Part shown: positions 1-6,773 of the stretch, piece after piece
How positions within the stretch are numbered: position 1 is the stretch's first letter
Layout of the letters: each line of letters begins with the position of its first letter
Source of the DNA: CAYNJY01 sp964397755
Lineage (GTDB): Bacteria > Patescibacteriota > Microgenomatia > UBA10105 > UBA927
NCBI GenBank assembly: GCA_964397755.1
Contig: CAYNJY010000013.1
Coordinates: 1-14,852, forward strand
Length of the DNA: 14,852 nt
Direction of reading: 5' to 3'
Program-made: the position numbers and the translations under genes
Notes under the pieces: model-generated
Database searches by the model: none
What the model was told of the DNA's origin: nothing
What the model saw: the letters and a program-made list of their open reading frames with translations, nothing else

Positions 1-1
1 G

Positions 2-1930
2 CAAAAACACGGCGTTTCGTTTCCGACCGACCCAATAGAGCAGCTGCGTGTATCCACGACCGCAGTCCTTCAATCGTGGAACAGCCAAGAAGCCCAGTCG
101 TACCGAAAAAAGTTTGGAATTCCGGATGCATTCGGGACTGCCGTGATAGTCCAAAAGATGGTCTGGGGCAATAGCCTTGAAAACGGAGCTGGCTCTGGCG
201 TCATCTTTAGCCGCGATCCGATAACGCTTGGCGAGGCTCAAGCGGTCTTTGCTCCGGGAGTTCAGGGTACTGCGGTCGTGAGCGACGTATCCTTCGGTGA
301 ACGCGTTCCTCTTCCCTCCCTTCCGCCAATTGTCCGCGAAGAAGCAGAGCGAATCATAACAATCTTGTCGCGCACTTACCCCGCCCCGATTGAAGTAGAA
401 TTTACCTACGATGGACAAGACTTTTGGGTGCTTCAGGTTCGTGAATTCCCGCTCTCAGCGCTTGCACACTTTCGATACCTCCAGGAAGCGATTCGAGCCA
501 AGCGTCTCTCGCCAGATGAGGCAGTACGGCGCGTTTCTTCCGAACAGTTGCAAAGCCTCTTGGGCCCAATGGTTGAACCACAAGCAGCAGCACGGGCGAA
601 GAGCAGTGGCAACCTCATCGGAACGGGCATGGTCGTATCATTTGGACACGCCTCAGGAATAGCAGTATCTTCTATAGCGGAAGCACGGCTCTATAAGTCA
701 CAACCAGTTGTGTACGTCGGCAGCATCGGAAACGAAGAGCTGTTGAGCCTCCCGACCAATGTCGTGGGCATCGTTGCGACCAACGGCGGCATCGGTTCTC
801 ATATCGCGCGGGTGGCAACGCGTATCGGCGCAAAAGGCATTCCTATACTCTTCGGCGCACAGATAGTCCATCTCCCCCACCTTGAGGCAGTCACGGTCGA
901 CGGCGTCAGCGGCGAGATGTTTTCCGGTATTCTTCCGCTCATAACCGATACGAGTGAAACGCTCCTCACAAAGAAGGAACACGCCCACGCCGAGCGGTGG
1001 GTTGCGATGCGGCGCAAGAATCCGTGGCGCTACGTGGCAGATGAGAGAGACTACAAGAGGATGCGAAGGCGTGTACGCACAGTTCGTCTTCAGAGTTCGC
1101 TCCGCGGGGTCCGTTCGATAAAATCAAGAGTTCGGGAAGTTTTGACCCATGTCGTACCAAAGGATATCCAGATCAAGTACACCGTCGTGAAACCTATGAA
1201 GAAAAGGCGCATCAGAAAACTCCTCAAGGAGTACCTTGCGCAGGGATATGATGCGAGTGTACGAACCAGTTACCATCCCGATCGCCGCGGGGGAACGCCC
1301 TGGGTTGGGCTCTTCAAACCAGAGGACGTCGACCTGTTCCTTAATTCGAGGACGTATTCGAAAAAATACGGCGGCTACCCGGTGTGGGTGAAAGAACCTG
1401 ACCTCACAGAGCTCATTATCGGAAAGCTTCCAAAAGATAAACTCAACCCTCGACCCGACATTCAGCACGTCCATAGCGTGTGGTCACTCGCAATCACAGA
1501 GAAAGGCGAAATATTTTTACAGGTGCTTCCGCATACGTCGCAAACGCGCATGTTTGATGAAAAGGAGACGACATACGACACTATCATCACCTATACAACG
1601 CGCTTCGACTTAGAATCGCCGACTGGTTTTGCGCCGCTTGTACGTATGGTTGGTGCGTCGCTTAGACGCGATACGCTCGCAACAGACTCTGCGCAGCGTA
1701 TCGCAGATCGCGTGTTTGGAGACTGGTGGCAGAAGCATGAGATCCCCGCGCGCATGGCAGCGCTCGCCGACGCCTTCCCCCATCCTCACTTCGCCGTCCC
1801 GGCGCTTGAGGGACAAGCGCGGATTGACCCGGCGACGGGCGCGCTTATCTGGTGTTTGGTGTATGACGCGAAAGTTGATCTCGTTCCCGATACTACAGAA
1901 CAGAATGGTGCTGCCAAGGACCACCCATAA
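2..1930 (+). CDS. Pyruvate,phosphate dikinase-like protein, 5' end outside window, atypical C-terminus
   Basis: The frame is open from base 2, and the residues before the first ATG (143) already match PPDK (a SWNS..A..YR..FGIPD..GTAV stretch), so the gene starts left of the window; 642 codons are visible. The first ~150 residues are the end of the ATP-grasp domain (MVWGN, SGVIFSRDP, VEFTYDGQDFWVLQVRE). A swivelling phosphohistidine domain follows (about bases 605-935), with the catalytic His at 800-802 in GGIGSHIARVATR, where the family usually has TSHAA. In PPDK a PEP/pyruvate TIM barrel of about 350 residues should come next. Instead there are about 330 residues, basic at first (RRKNPWRY, KKRRIRKLLKEYL) and ending in an Asp/Glu-containing tail, with no barrel motif that I can see. 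Known for the family: ATP phosphorylates the His, which passes phosphate to pyruvate. Inferred: the acceptor here differs or is unknown. The gene converges on the regulator gene. Confidence 0.8.
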   Translation, partial: QKHGVSFPTDPIEQLRVSTTAVLQSWNSQEAQSYRKKFGIPDAFGTAVIVQKMVWGNSLENGAGSGVIFSRDPITLGEAQAVFAPGVQGTAVVSDVSFGERVPLPSLPPIVREEAERIITILSRTYPAPIEVEFTYDGQDFWVLQVREFPLSALAHFRYLQEAIRAKRLSPDEAVRRVSSEQLQSLLGPMVEPQAAARAKSSGNLIGTGMVVSFGHASGIAVSSIAEARLYKSQPVVYVGSIGNEELLSLPTNVVGIVATNGGIGSHIARVATRIGAKGIPILFGAQIVHLPHLEAVTVDGVSGEMFSGILPLITDTSETLLTKKEHAHAERWVAMRRKNPWRYVADERDYKRMRRRVRTVRLQSSLRGVRSIKSRVREVLTHVVPKDIQIKYTVVKPMKKRRIRKLLKEYLAQGYDASVRTSYHPDRRGGTPWVGLFKPEDVDLFLNSRTYSKKYGGYPVWVKEPDLTELIIGKLPKDKLNPRPDIQHVHSVWSLAITEKGEIFLQVLPHTSQTRMFDEKETTYDTIITYTTRFDLESPTGFAPLVRMVGASLRRDTLATDSAQRIADRVFGDWWQKHEIPARMAALADAFPHPHFAVPALEGQARIDPATGALIWCLVYDAKVDLVPDTTEQNGAAKDHP

Positions 1931-1950
1931 AGGCGCCTCTCTCTCAACCC

Positions 1951-2122
1951 CTATCTAATTCTACGGTAAATCAACTCTCTTCCAGACACAGCCCGTCCGA
2001 TTACCGCCAGTAAAACCGTTAGAGCGGTGGATCCATCAGCTGTTTCTAGTAATGCAGTAACTCTCGCTTCTAACGCAGCCAGGGCGTGTGGCTTGTTGGC
2101 AGCGGACGCGTCCCGAATCTGC
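1951..2122 (-). other. Open frame of uncertain status downstream of the 54-bp repeat
   Basis: On the minus strand a frame stays open from inside the 54-bp repeat to a TAG at 1951-1953, giving about 57 residues rich in Ala and Leu (LAALEARVTALLE, LTVLLAVIGRAV). It has no ATG; its only start would be a TTG inside the repeat. It lies between two convergent genes. It may be the tail of a lost gene or chance. I do not recognise it. Confidence 0.2.
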
Positions 2123-2176
2123 AGACGGCTACTCCTCCATCCGTGCAAACGCGCCGGTTCGCTTCGCCCAGCGGTA
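2123..2176 (-). repeat. 54-bp perfect direct repeat, copy 1
   Basis: Identical base for base to 4579-4632 and in the same orientation. On the minus strand it encodes YRWAKRTGAFARMEE, the TAG stop and six further bases. Here it supplies the C-terminus of the winged-helix regulator. Confidence 0.95.
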
Positions 2177-3379
2177 CCCCTGCCCCCGCACCGTCTGAAT
2201 CAGCGAAGTTGGGAGTGAAAGCTCAACCAACCGCCTCCGTATCCGGGCGATCGTTTGATCAATAGCCCAGTCTGAGTAGTGTTCATTGGTTTTCGTCAGC
2301 CAGAGTCTTTTGGCAATCTCGTCTCGCGAGACAACCTCTCCTTTTCTTTCAAGGAGCACGTTAAGCGTCCGATGCTCTTTGCGCGAGAAGAAACGGGAGA
2401 CAGGCACGCCGTTCATGGCAATCTCTCCATCGCGCACCTCCAACCGTGCTTCGCTACCTGGCTGGCCGAGGACAAACCGCTGGAACTGCGCCATCGTCAG
2501 CCGGTTCCGACCTTCGAGGAACCGCATCTTCTTCATATAGCTTGCGCTATGCTGCTCCTCGCCCACCAGAGACCATCGGCCGCTGATGAGTCTGCGCACG
2601 GCGGTGAGTTCACTTGGAAGGAGCGACCTATACAGTTGCTCCAATCTGAACCGCATCCCTTCTTCATGAGCCGACCAGTGCCCCATTCTAACAATTTCCC
2701 GCACTGCTTCTTTGAGAAACCAGAAGTGGCCGCCGAATGCGGACAAGAGCTCTCCGATAGCCTTGGCAGACAAGGTTACGTTCCATCGACGCGCCAGCGT
2801 CCGAAGAAACAGGATGCTATCCTGCTCGTCGTAGAGCGGATAAGAGGAAACAGTGTCATAGAGCACTGTGTTCGTTGGGAGGTACTCCCGGAGCTGCAAA
2901 TGGAGGATATCGCAGTTGTAGAAAGTCAGGATGGAAAGGGCCGGCACGTACTCGTTGAGCCACGCGTACTTCTCGAGGATGTGGCAGTCGCCGCCGTTTA
3001 AGTACGTCTCCGCCTGTGGGACGACGATGACCAAACGCTTCTCCGCTCTCGTGTATGCCGAGAGGCATTCTTGGAATGACCGTGACGGGTCATGTCGCTC
3101 GCGCACGTTGATCTGCCGCGCAATCTGATATTCCAAATCGTCCTGCTCCTCCACCAAGCTTCGATTGAGGTCTACTACCTGAAAGACGTACTGGTGCTTC
3201 TGGCCAAGAATCTTTCGATGGAGGTCGTGATCCTCTATAAACTGCTGGATGCGCCAGAAGCGATCGGCCATGTGGAAGAACAAGACCGCTACGTGCTCTC
3301 CGCGGCGAATGGTCTCAAGCCACTCCGTGGCTTTCTCTAGGTACTGGTGAGTAATAATCGAAGGAAAGATATCAACCAT
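2129..3379 (-). CDS. STAND/AAA-like protein with C-terminal OmpR/PhoB-type winged helix, transcriptional regulator
   Basis: 416 residues from the ATG at 3379. A GTG two codons upstream (3385) is open, but it lies 2 nt from the -10 box and so is unlikely. Residues 1 to about 250 look like a degenerate NTPase/STAND module: a strand-helix segment (VAVLFFHMADRFWRI) where the P-loop should be, without GxxxxGK[ST], and a Walker-B-like hydrophobic strand (KRLVIVVPQAE). The last ~100 residues are a trans_reg_C winged helix (FSRKEHRTLNVLLERKGEVV, SRDEIAKRLW, then TIARIRRRL and TVRGQGYRW). OmpR-type domains normally end at G-Y-R-x; here 12 more residues follow, identical to the end of the ABC permease. 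There is no receiver domain, so phosphorelay control is unlikely. An operator array upstream suggests autoregulation. The DNA-binding role is firm; the ligand is unknown. Confidence 0.82.
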   Translation of the reverse strand: MVDIFPSIITHQYLEKATEWLETIRRGEHVAVLFFHMADRFWRIQQFIEDHDLHRKILGQKHQYVFQVVDLNRSLVEEQDDLEYQIARQINVRERHDPSRSFQECLSAYTRAEKRLVIVVPQAETYLNGGDCHILEKYAWLNEYVPALSILTFYNCDILHLQLREYLPTNTVLYDTVSSYPLYDEQDSILFLRTLARRWNVTLSAKAIGELLSAFGGHFWFLKEAVREIVRMGHWSAHEEGMRFRLEQLYRSLLPSELTAVRRLISGRWSLVGEEQHSASYMKKMRFLEGRNRLTMAQFQRFVLGQPGSEARLEVRDGEIAMNGVPVSRFFSRKEHRTLNVLLERKGEVVSRDEIAKRLWLTKTNEHYSDWAIDQTIARIRRRLVELSLPTSLIQTVRGQGYRWAKRTGAFARMEE

Positions 3380-3387
3380 CGCCACCG

Positions 3388-3416
3388 ACTATATCATGAA
3401 GTAAATTATCTGACAA
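3388..3416 (-). promoter_or_regulatory. Promoter of the winged-helix regulator, leaderless
   Basis: On the minus strand TTGTCA (3416-3411), a 17-nt spacer, then TGA-TATAGT (extended -10, 3393-3388). The ATG at 3379 begins 8 nt after the -10 box, so the transcript would start at or next to the start codon. The -35 lies inside the perfect palindrome at 3403-3434, placing a bound regulator on top of it. Confidence 0.6.
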
Positions 3417-3505
3417 TATTTTGTCAGATAATTTATCAAGCATCCTGCGAGCTGTTGTGTCAAAAAAATTATGACACATGGAATACAGTGTCAAACTATA
3501 TGACA
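3403..3505. promoter_or_regulatory. Array of three TGTCA/TGACA inverted repeats, probable operator
   Basis: Site 1: a perfect 14-bp inverted repeat with a 4-nt centre (3403-3416 / 3421-3434), containing TGACA-N6-TGTCA. Site 2: TGTGTCA-N9-TGACACA (3456-3478). Site 3: TGTCA-N7-TGACA (3489-3505). Six pentamers of the same motif fall within 95 bp, directly upstream of the regulator. Known: OmpR/PhoB-family winged helices often bind TGTCA-like half-sites, as in the Pho box. Inferred: this is the autoregulatory operator. Site 1 could also fold as an RNA hairpin. Confidence 0.65.
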
Positions 3506-3715
3506 ACGTTCCCTGGTGGTCATACAAGGTACAGTACGAGTGCATCCACGATAAACAGAGAGGTAGCTCAAAAGCAGCAGCAAGTAGCGGACCTTGGATC
3601 TACCTCTAAGGACTCGAAGAAGCAGTCAGAGACCAAGAGACCACCGAGCTGGTCGACTGATACTATTGTTATTCATGACCAGCTCTTCACTGTTATCTTC
3701 CCGGAAAAAGAGTAG
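3500..3715 (+). CDS. Possible small hypothetical protein (71 aa), divergent from the regulator
   Basis: An ATG at 3500 opens 71 codons ending in TAG at 3713-3715. The product is polar, rich in Ser, Thr, Lys and Gln, with a hydrophobic end (TIVIHDQLFTVIFPEKE). The ATG sits inside operator site 3, and a TACAGT box (3484-3489) lies 10 nt upstream without a good -35. There is no Shine-Dalgarno site. The 3' end overlaps the convergent mutM end by 23 bp. No family is recognised, and chance is quite possible. Confidence 0.25.
   Translation: MTTFPGGHTRYSTSASTINREVAQKQQQVADLGSTSKDSKKQSETKRPPSWSTDTIVIHDQLFTVIFPEKE
3646..3685. repeat. 9-bp perfect inverted repeat downstream of mutM
   Basis: GAGCTGGTC (3646-3654) and GACCAGCTC (3677-3685) are separated by 22 nt. 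The element lies just past the final stop of mutM on the minus strand and within the possible small plus-strand ORF. There is no T-run, so a terminator role is uncertain. Confidence 0.4.
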
Positions 3716-4574
3716 TCTGGCTCCCCTCAAGTAGTTGGCAGGTCGGGCAGTAGTAGGTACCGCGGCCGCCAAGCATAACCTTCCGAATAAGATGCCGGCA
3801 GCGAGGACACGGCTCACCCTCACGGCTATAAGCATTAACGTGTTCCTGAACTTCTCCTTTTTTCCCAAAGGCATCCCGGTAAGCGTTTTTCGAGGCTCCC
3901 TGCCACTTGATTGCCTACCTGAGGATCTTCTCCAAGCATGTAAACAAGGTAGCAATGTGACCATGTGACAATAACTTAGCTTTGGTTTTAGGGTGAATTT
4001 TGGCGCACCAGAGGCTCTCGTTGGCGTAAATGTTCCCTACTCCCGCAAGTCTCTTCTGATCCATAAGGACGAGCTTGATCGGCCGACTACTCCCGCGCAT
4101 AATTTTATCAAATTTACCACGTGTTAAAGTTGACAAAAACTCCGGCCCAAGTTTAGCCACGTATGGAAGGTTCGCCACCTTCCGCGTCGGCACCATGTGG
4201 AGCCAGCCGAATTTACGCTGGTCATGGTAGTAGAGCTGGCTACCATCCTTGAAGGTAATCACCACGTGCGTGTGCGGATCTCTCGGATAGTCCACATCCC
4301 AGTGAACTTTAAACTTTAAACTTTTAACTTTAAAATTTTCGAAAACGAGTCTTCCGCTCATCCCCAGGTGCACCGCCAGCGACGTGTTACCCGTAAGGTC
4401 GATCACCAGCATCTTCCCCAACCGGCGCAACCCTTTGACTGATATTCCCCTCAGTAGTCCCTGGTCTCCCCTAAACACCCCCGCCGTCCTTACCTCCACC
4501 GCCTTGATGGTGAGCCCGGGAAGCACTGCAGAGAGTTGAATCTTTATGGTCTCAACCTCAGGAAGCTCTGGCAT
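3693..4574 (-). pseudogene. mutM: Formamidopyrimidine-DNA glycosylase (Fpg/MutM) with in-frame TAG before the zinc finger
   Basis: Fpg excises oxidised purines such as 8-oxoguanine and nicks the abasic site. The start is fixed by MPELPEVET (Pro1/Glu2 after Met removal are catalytic); earlier in-frame codons come from the 54-bp repeat. Also visible: RRLGK with the conserved Lys (about residue 54), HLGMSGRL, HDQRKFG, and the H2TH region (AGVGNIYANESLW). After residue 219 a TAG (3917-3915) stops the frame, but the same frame continues with AIKWQGASKNAYRDAFG and a complete zinc finger (Cys codons at 3809-3807, 3800-3798, 3749-3747, 3740-3738), ending in TAA at 3695-3693. Relatives have Gln at the stop, so CAG to TAG is the simplest change. 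Without the finger the enzyme should not hold DNA. A sequencing error or readthrough are alternatives. It starts 10 bp after the permease stop. Confidence 0.88.
4305..4339. repeat. A/T-rich AACTTTAA-type tandem repeat inside mutM
   Basis: Near-repeats of aactttaa, about 35 bp, translated as FKVKSLKFKV between the HLGMSGRL and HTHV motifs of Fpg, where relatives have a shorter loop. Its composition differs strongly from the surrounding GC-rich gene. It resembles short A/T repeats that I recall as common in CPR genomes. Confidence 0.6.
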
Positions 4575-4578
4575 ACGA

Positions 4579-4632
4579 AGACGGCTACTCCTCCATCCGT
4601 GCAAACGCGCCGGTTCGCTTCGCCCAGCGGTA
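4579..4632 (-). repeat. 54-bp perfect direct repeat, copy 2
   Basis: Identical to 2123-2176. It encodes the last 15 residues and stop of the ABC permease. Because ABC-2 permeases commonly end in a basic cytoplasmic tail of this kind, this is more likely the original copy. On the minus strand the GGAGGAG inside it lies 13 nt before the mutM ATG and may serve as its ribosome-binding site. Confidence 0.95.
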
Positions 4633-5379
4633 GTTTCTCTGGACCAAGAGGTATCCAGCTATAAAGTAGGAAAGGCAAAGGAGCATCGCCGGCACGTGGT
4701 CTGCCCCACTCACGCGTCCACTAAGGAGCTGTTCGCGCATCGCGTCAAAAATGTAGCTCGTGGGAAGTGTTTCGCCAACGACGCGAAGCGGAGCGGGCAG
4801 AATGCTCACTGGATAAAACACTCCACCCAGTGGCTGCACGAAGAAAACCAACGACCAGGAAAGCGCTTGGACGTCGGTTCCGTAGCGAAAAATAAGGCTC
4901 AGCGCCACCATGCCCGTCCCCCAGGCAAAAACGAGAAGCTCAACGATATACACCGGCAGCATAAACCCCAGGGAAAAAATCGAAAATCCGTAGAGGAGAA
5001 ACCCCACGAGCGCCGCCAACCCAAAGGCAAAGCTTACTTTCACTAAACTTCCCACCATCTGCCCGACAAGAAACTCATCCATGGTAAGCGGTGAGATGAA
5101 AAGGCTCGAAAAACTCCGGGACCAGATTTCCCAGAGAGCGCTCACGGCGATCGCGTACTGCCCCACGCTGATGATGTTCCAAAAAATCATGCCGAGGACA
5201 AGTGTCCTCCCCTGCACTTCTCCGGCTACCCCGGCCGCTTGGCTCAAAACCAACGCCAGAAACACAAACACCAGAAGCTGCAAAACAGGGATCATAAAGA
5301 TATCCGCCCACGTCTCCCGGCTGTGGATGAAGTGGTACCACGCGTGAAGGAGTATGGCGCTAATGCGGTGTCGTTTCAT
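4585..5379 (-). CDS. ABC-2 family transporter permease
   Basis: 264 residues from the ATG at 5379, which overlaps the end of the ATPase gene by 20 nt (translational coupling); an upstream in-frame TTG (5394) is less likely. Six hydrophobic segments are visible, beginning around IPVLQLLVFVFLALVLS. The PLGGVFYPVSILP...LPTSYIFDAMRE block before the last helix is typical of ABC-2 drug/polysaccharide exporter permeases. The C-terminus YRWAKRTGAFARMEE lies in the 54-bp repeat. It should form the membrane channel with the upstream ATPase. The substrate cannot be read from sequence. It ends in TAG. Confidence 0.9.
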   Translation of the reverse strand: MKRHRISAILLHAWYHFIHSRETWADIFMIPVLQLLVFVFLALVLSQAAGVAGEVQGRTLVLGMIFWNIISVGQYAIAVSALWEIWSRSFSSLFISPLTMDEFLVGQMVGSLVKVSFAFGLAALVGFLLYGFSIFSLGFMLPVYIVELLVFAWGTGMVALSLIFRYGTDVQALSWSLVFFVQPLGGVFYPVSILPAPLRVVGETLPTSYIFDAMREQLLSGRVSGADHVPAMLLCLSYFIAGYLLVQRNYRWAKRTGAFARMEE

Positions 5380-6289
5380 AACCTCGCTTGGCAAACGAAA
5401 GGAACACGTCTTCTAAATCTGGCCGCTCAATATCAATGTCTGTGAGCCACACACCGCTTTTACTTAAGCCAAACAGTGCTTTCGGAACCTCCCGGTCAGA
5501 AAGCTCCACCACAACGACATGATCTCTCGGAAAGGCGTGAGTGAAGGATTTCGTTTCGAGGTAAGAGGCAACGGTTGCCTTTTCGCCCTCGAATGTGAGG
5601 ACGAGACGGACGCGCCCGACTCGCTTCGTCAACCCCAAGGGCGTATCCTCCGCAATAATTTTCCCCTTATAGAGAAATATCACGCGGTCGCAGATGCGCT
5701 CTACTTCGACCATGTTGTGGCTCGTGTAGAGAATCGAGACCCGCTCGCGCTCCTGAAGCTCCCGAATAACCTCGAGCACTTTACTTGCGATCTCCGGATC
5801 CAGGCTTGAGGTCGGCTCGTCCATGAGGATGATCTTGGGTCGGTTAAGGAGCGCTTTGGCGAGCATCACCCGCGTCTTTTGACCTGATGAGAGCTTCCAA
5901 AAGAGATGGGTAGCGACCTGTTCTACCTCAAGGAGCGAGAGAACTTCCTGTATGCGGCTTTGGGCATCACCAAGCCCGTACAGGCGCGCATAAATCTCCA
6001 AATTCTGCCGAACCGTAATGCGGGCCTGGACATGGCTGTATGAGGACGCGTAATTGATCCGCTCAAGAATCTCCTCCCTGTGTTTGAAAAAATCTTTATC
6101 GAAATAGGCAATCTCGCCGTCTGTGGGAATCGTGAGACCCAGGAGCATCTGGATGGTCGAGGTTTTCCCCGCGCCGTTCGGGCCCAAAAGCCCGACAATT
6201 TCTCCTTCTTTGATGGTGAAGGACACGTTATCAACAGCCAAAAATGTGCCGTAGTATTTCGTGAGACCGGAGACCGAGAGGACATCCAT
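5360..6289 (-). CDS. ABC-2 type transporter ATP-binding protein
   Basis: 309 residues. Walker A GPNGAGKTS (36-44), signature LSSGQKTRV (from 133), Walker B KIILMDEPTSSLD (from 152, with catalytic Glu), and the switch His in TSHNM (191). The segment after the Walker A domain (INYASSYSHVQARITVRQNL) takes the place of a standard Q-loop. A ~90-residue C-terminal extension ends in PDLEDVFLSFAKRGYE, as in DrrA/CcmA-like exporters. It powers the permease encoded next in the operon. It has its own near-leaderless promoter. It ends in TAG inside the permease start region. Confidence 0.93.
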   Translation of the reverse strand: MDVLSVSGLTKYYGTFLAVDNVSFTIKEGEIVGLLGPNGAGKTSTIQMLLGLTIPTDGEIAYFDKDFFKHREEILERINYASSYSHVQARITVRQNLEIYARLYGLGDAQSRIQEVLSLLEVEQVATHLFWKLSSGQKTRVMLAKALLNRPKIILMDEPTSSLDPEIASKVLEVIRELQERERVSILYTSHNMVEVERICDRVIFLYKGKIIAEDTPLGLTKRVGRVRLVLTFEGEKATVASYLETKSFTHAFPRDHVVVVELSDREVPKALFGLSKSGVWLTDIDIERPDLEDVFLSFAKRGYETTPH

Positions 6290-6298
6290 AATGAGGCA

Positions 6299-6327
6299 AG
6301 TATACGCGGTCTGAGGCTCAATGAGAA
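6299..6327 (-). promoter_or_regulatory. Promoter of the ABC operon, leaderless
   Basis: TATACT (6304-6299) lies 9 nt before the ATG at 6289; 17 nt upstream of it TTCTCA (6327-6322) matches the -35 consensus at four of six positions. The mRNA would begin about 3 nt before the ATG. Confidence 0.5.
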
Positions 6328-6336
6328 GCCTGAAGC

Positions 6337-6524
6337 TCAGGCGGCAATGCGGAGGTTCTTTGGGTAGAACGTGTCAAGGGAGACAATAGCGTCAAAGTGG
6401 TAGTGTTGGGCACACGCCAAGTTGGCGCAGTCAACAAACGAGGTTCCTTTCTTGGTTTGCTTCCAAACACCTCCCAAGCCTTCGCCTCAAGTGGTTCGTC
6501 GACAGATATAACGGTAGTAGTCGT
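6337..6524 (-). pseudogene. Decayed PIN-domain toxin (VapC-like), C-terminal part only, frameshifted
   Basis: The first frame reads VISVDEPLEAKAWEVF. A shift at a TTT run (6467-6465) moves into a second frame reading TKKGTSFVDCANLACAQHYH and FDAIVSLDTFYPKNL, ending in TGA at 6339-6337. The SFVDCANLA and DAIVSLD-x-FYP blocks are the C-terminal acidic motifs of PIN nucleases. The N-terminal half with the first catalytic Asp is missing, and the remnant overlaps the end of the antitoxin frame, so an internal deletion is likely. Not functional. Confidence 0.7.
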
Positions 6525-6735
6525 GGATATCCCGCACGGCATTCGTTTTTATCTTACCCTTATATGCTCCGATGAAGCTCTTCCACATCGTTCCTCCACT
6601 CCTTCGTTTCCTCACACGAAGAACAGCTTTTGCCCCTTCTCGAAGCAAATGGGAAAATTTAACTCCGCGGGTTTTTGCCAGGAGCATCAGCTATCTATGC
6701 AACTCGTCTGGAATATATACCTGCGTTCGTATCAT
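6487..6735 (-). pseudogene. Ribbon-helix-helix antitoxin (VapB/CopG-like) with in-frame TAG at codon 15
   Basis: ATG at 6735: MIRTQVYIPDELHR, then TAG (6693-6691), then in the same frame LMLLAKTRGVKFSHLLREGA and on to TGA at 6489-6487. RTQVYIPDELH is the DNA-binding strand of RHH antitoxins, and the following helices fit the fold. Gln or Glu is expected at the TAG. A restart at the ATG at 6687 would lack the DNA-binding strand. It pairs with the broken toxin downstream. Confidence 0.75.
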
Positions 6736-6744
6736 ACTCGTGTA

Positions 6745-6773
6745 ATTGTATGTTGTATGTCGTATGTTGTCAG
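6745..6773 (-). promoter_or_regulatory. Promoter of the antitoxin remnant, leaderless
   Basis: CTGACA (6773-6768), 17-nt spacer, TACAAT (6750-6745), ATG 9 nt later at 6735. The -35 overlaps the TGA stop of the glycosyltransferase. The spacer is made of near-repeats of acatac. Confidence 0.6.

Noticed and set aside
2279..3001. 240-codon plus-strand frame
   Set aside because: It is antisense to the winged-helix regulator, which has clear domain motifs; the plus-strand product has no recognisable family and irregular composition.
3403..3505. CRISPR array
   Set aside because: The repeats are short palindromic operator-like sites with different spacings; no repeat-spacer regularity and no cas gene in the window.
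3735..3968. Plus-strand and shifted minus-strand frames over the end of mutM
   Set aside because: Both overlie the zinc-finger part of mutM, which reads cleanly in the mutM frame beyond the TAG.
3693..4574. Frameshift as the cause of the short MutM
   Set aside because: Codon-by-codon reading shows the same frame continues after TAG into AIKWQGAS and the zinc finger; it is a nonsense codon, not a shift.
4571..4604. Longer MutM start inside the 54-bp repeat
   Set aside because: It needs a TTG start and would bury the catalytic N-terminal Pro-Glu, which must follow the initiator Met.
6691..6693. Reassignment of TAG to glutamine across the genome
   Set aside because: Three well-formed genes end in TAG (ABC ATPase, permease, regulator) and reading through them gives no sensible extension.
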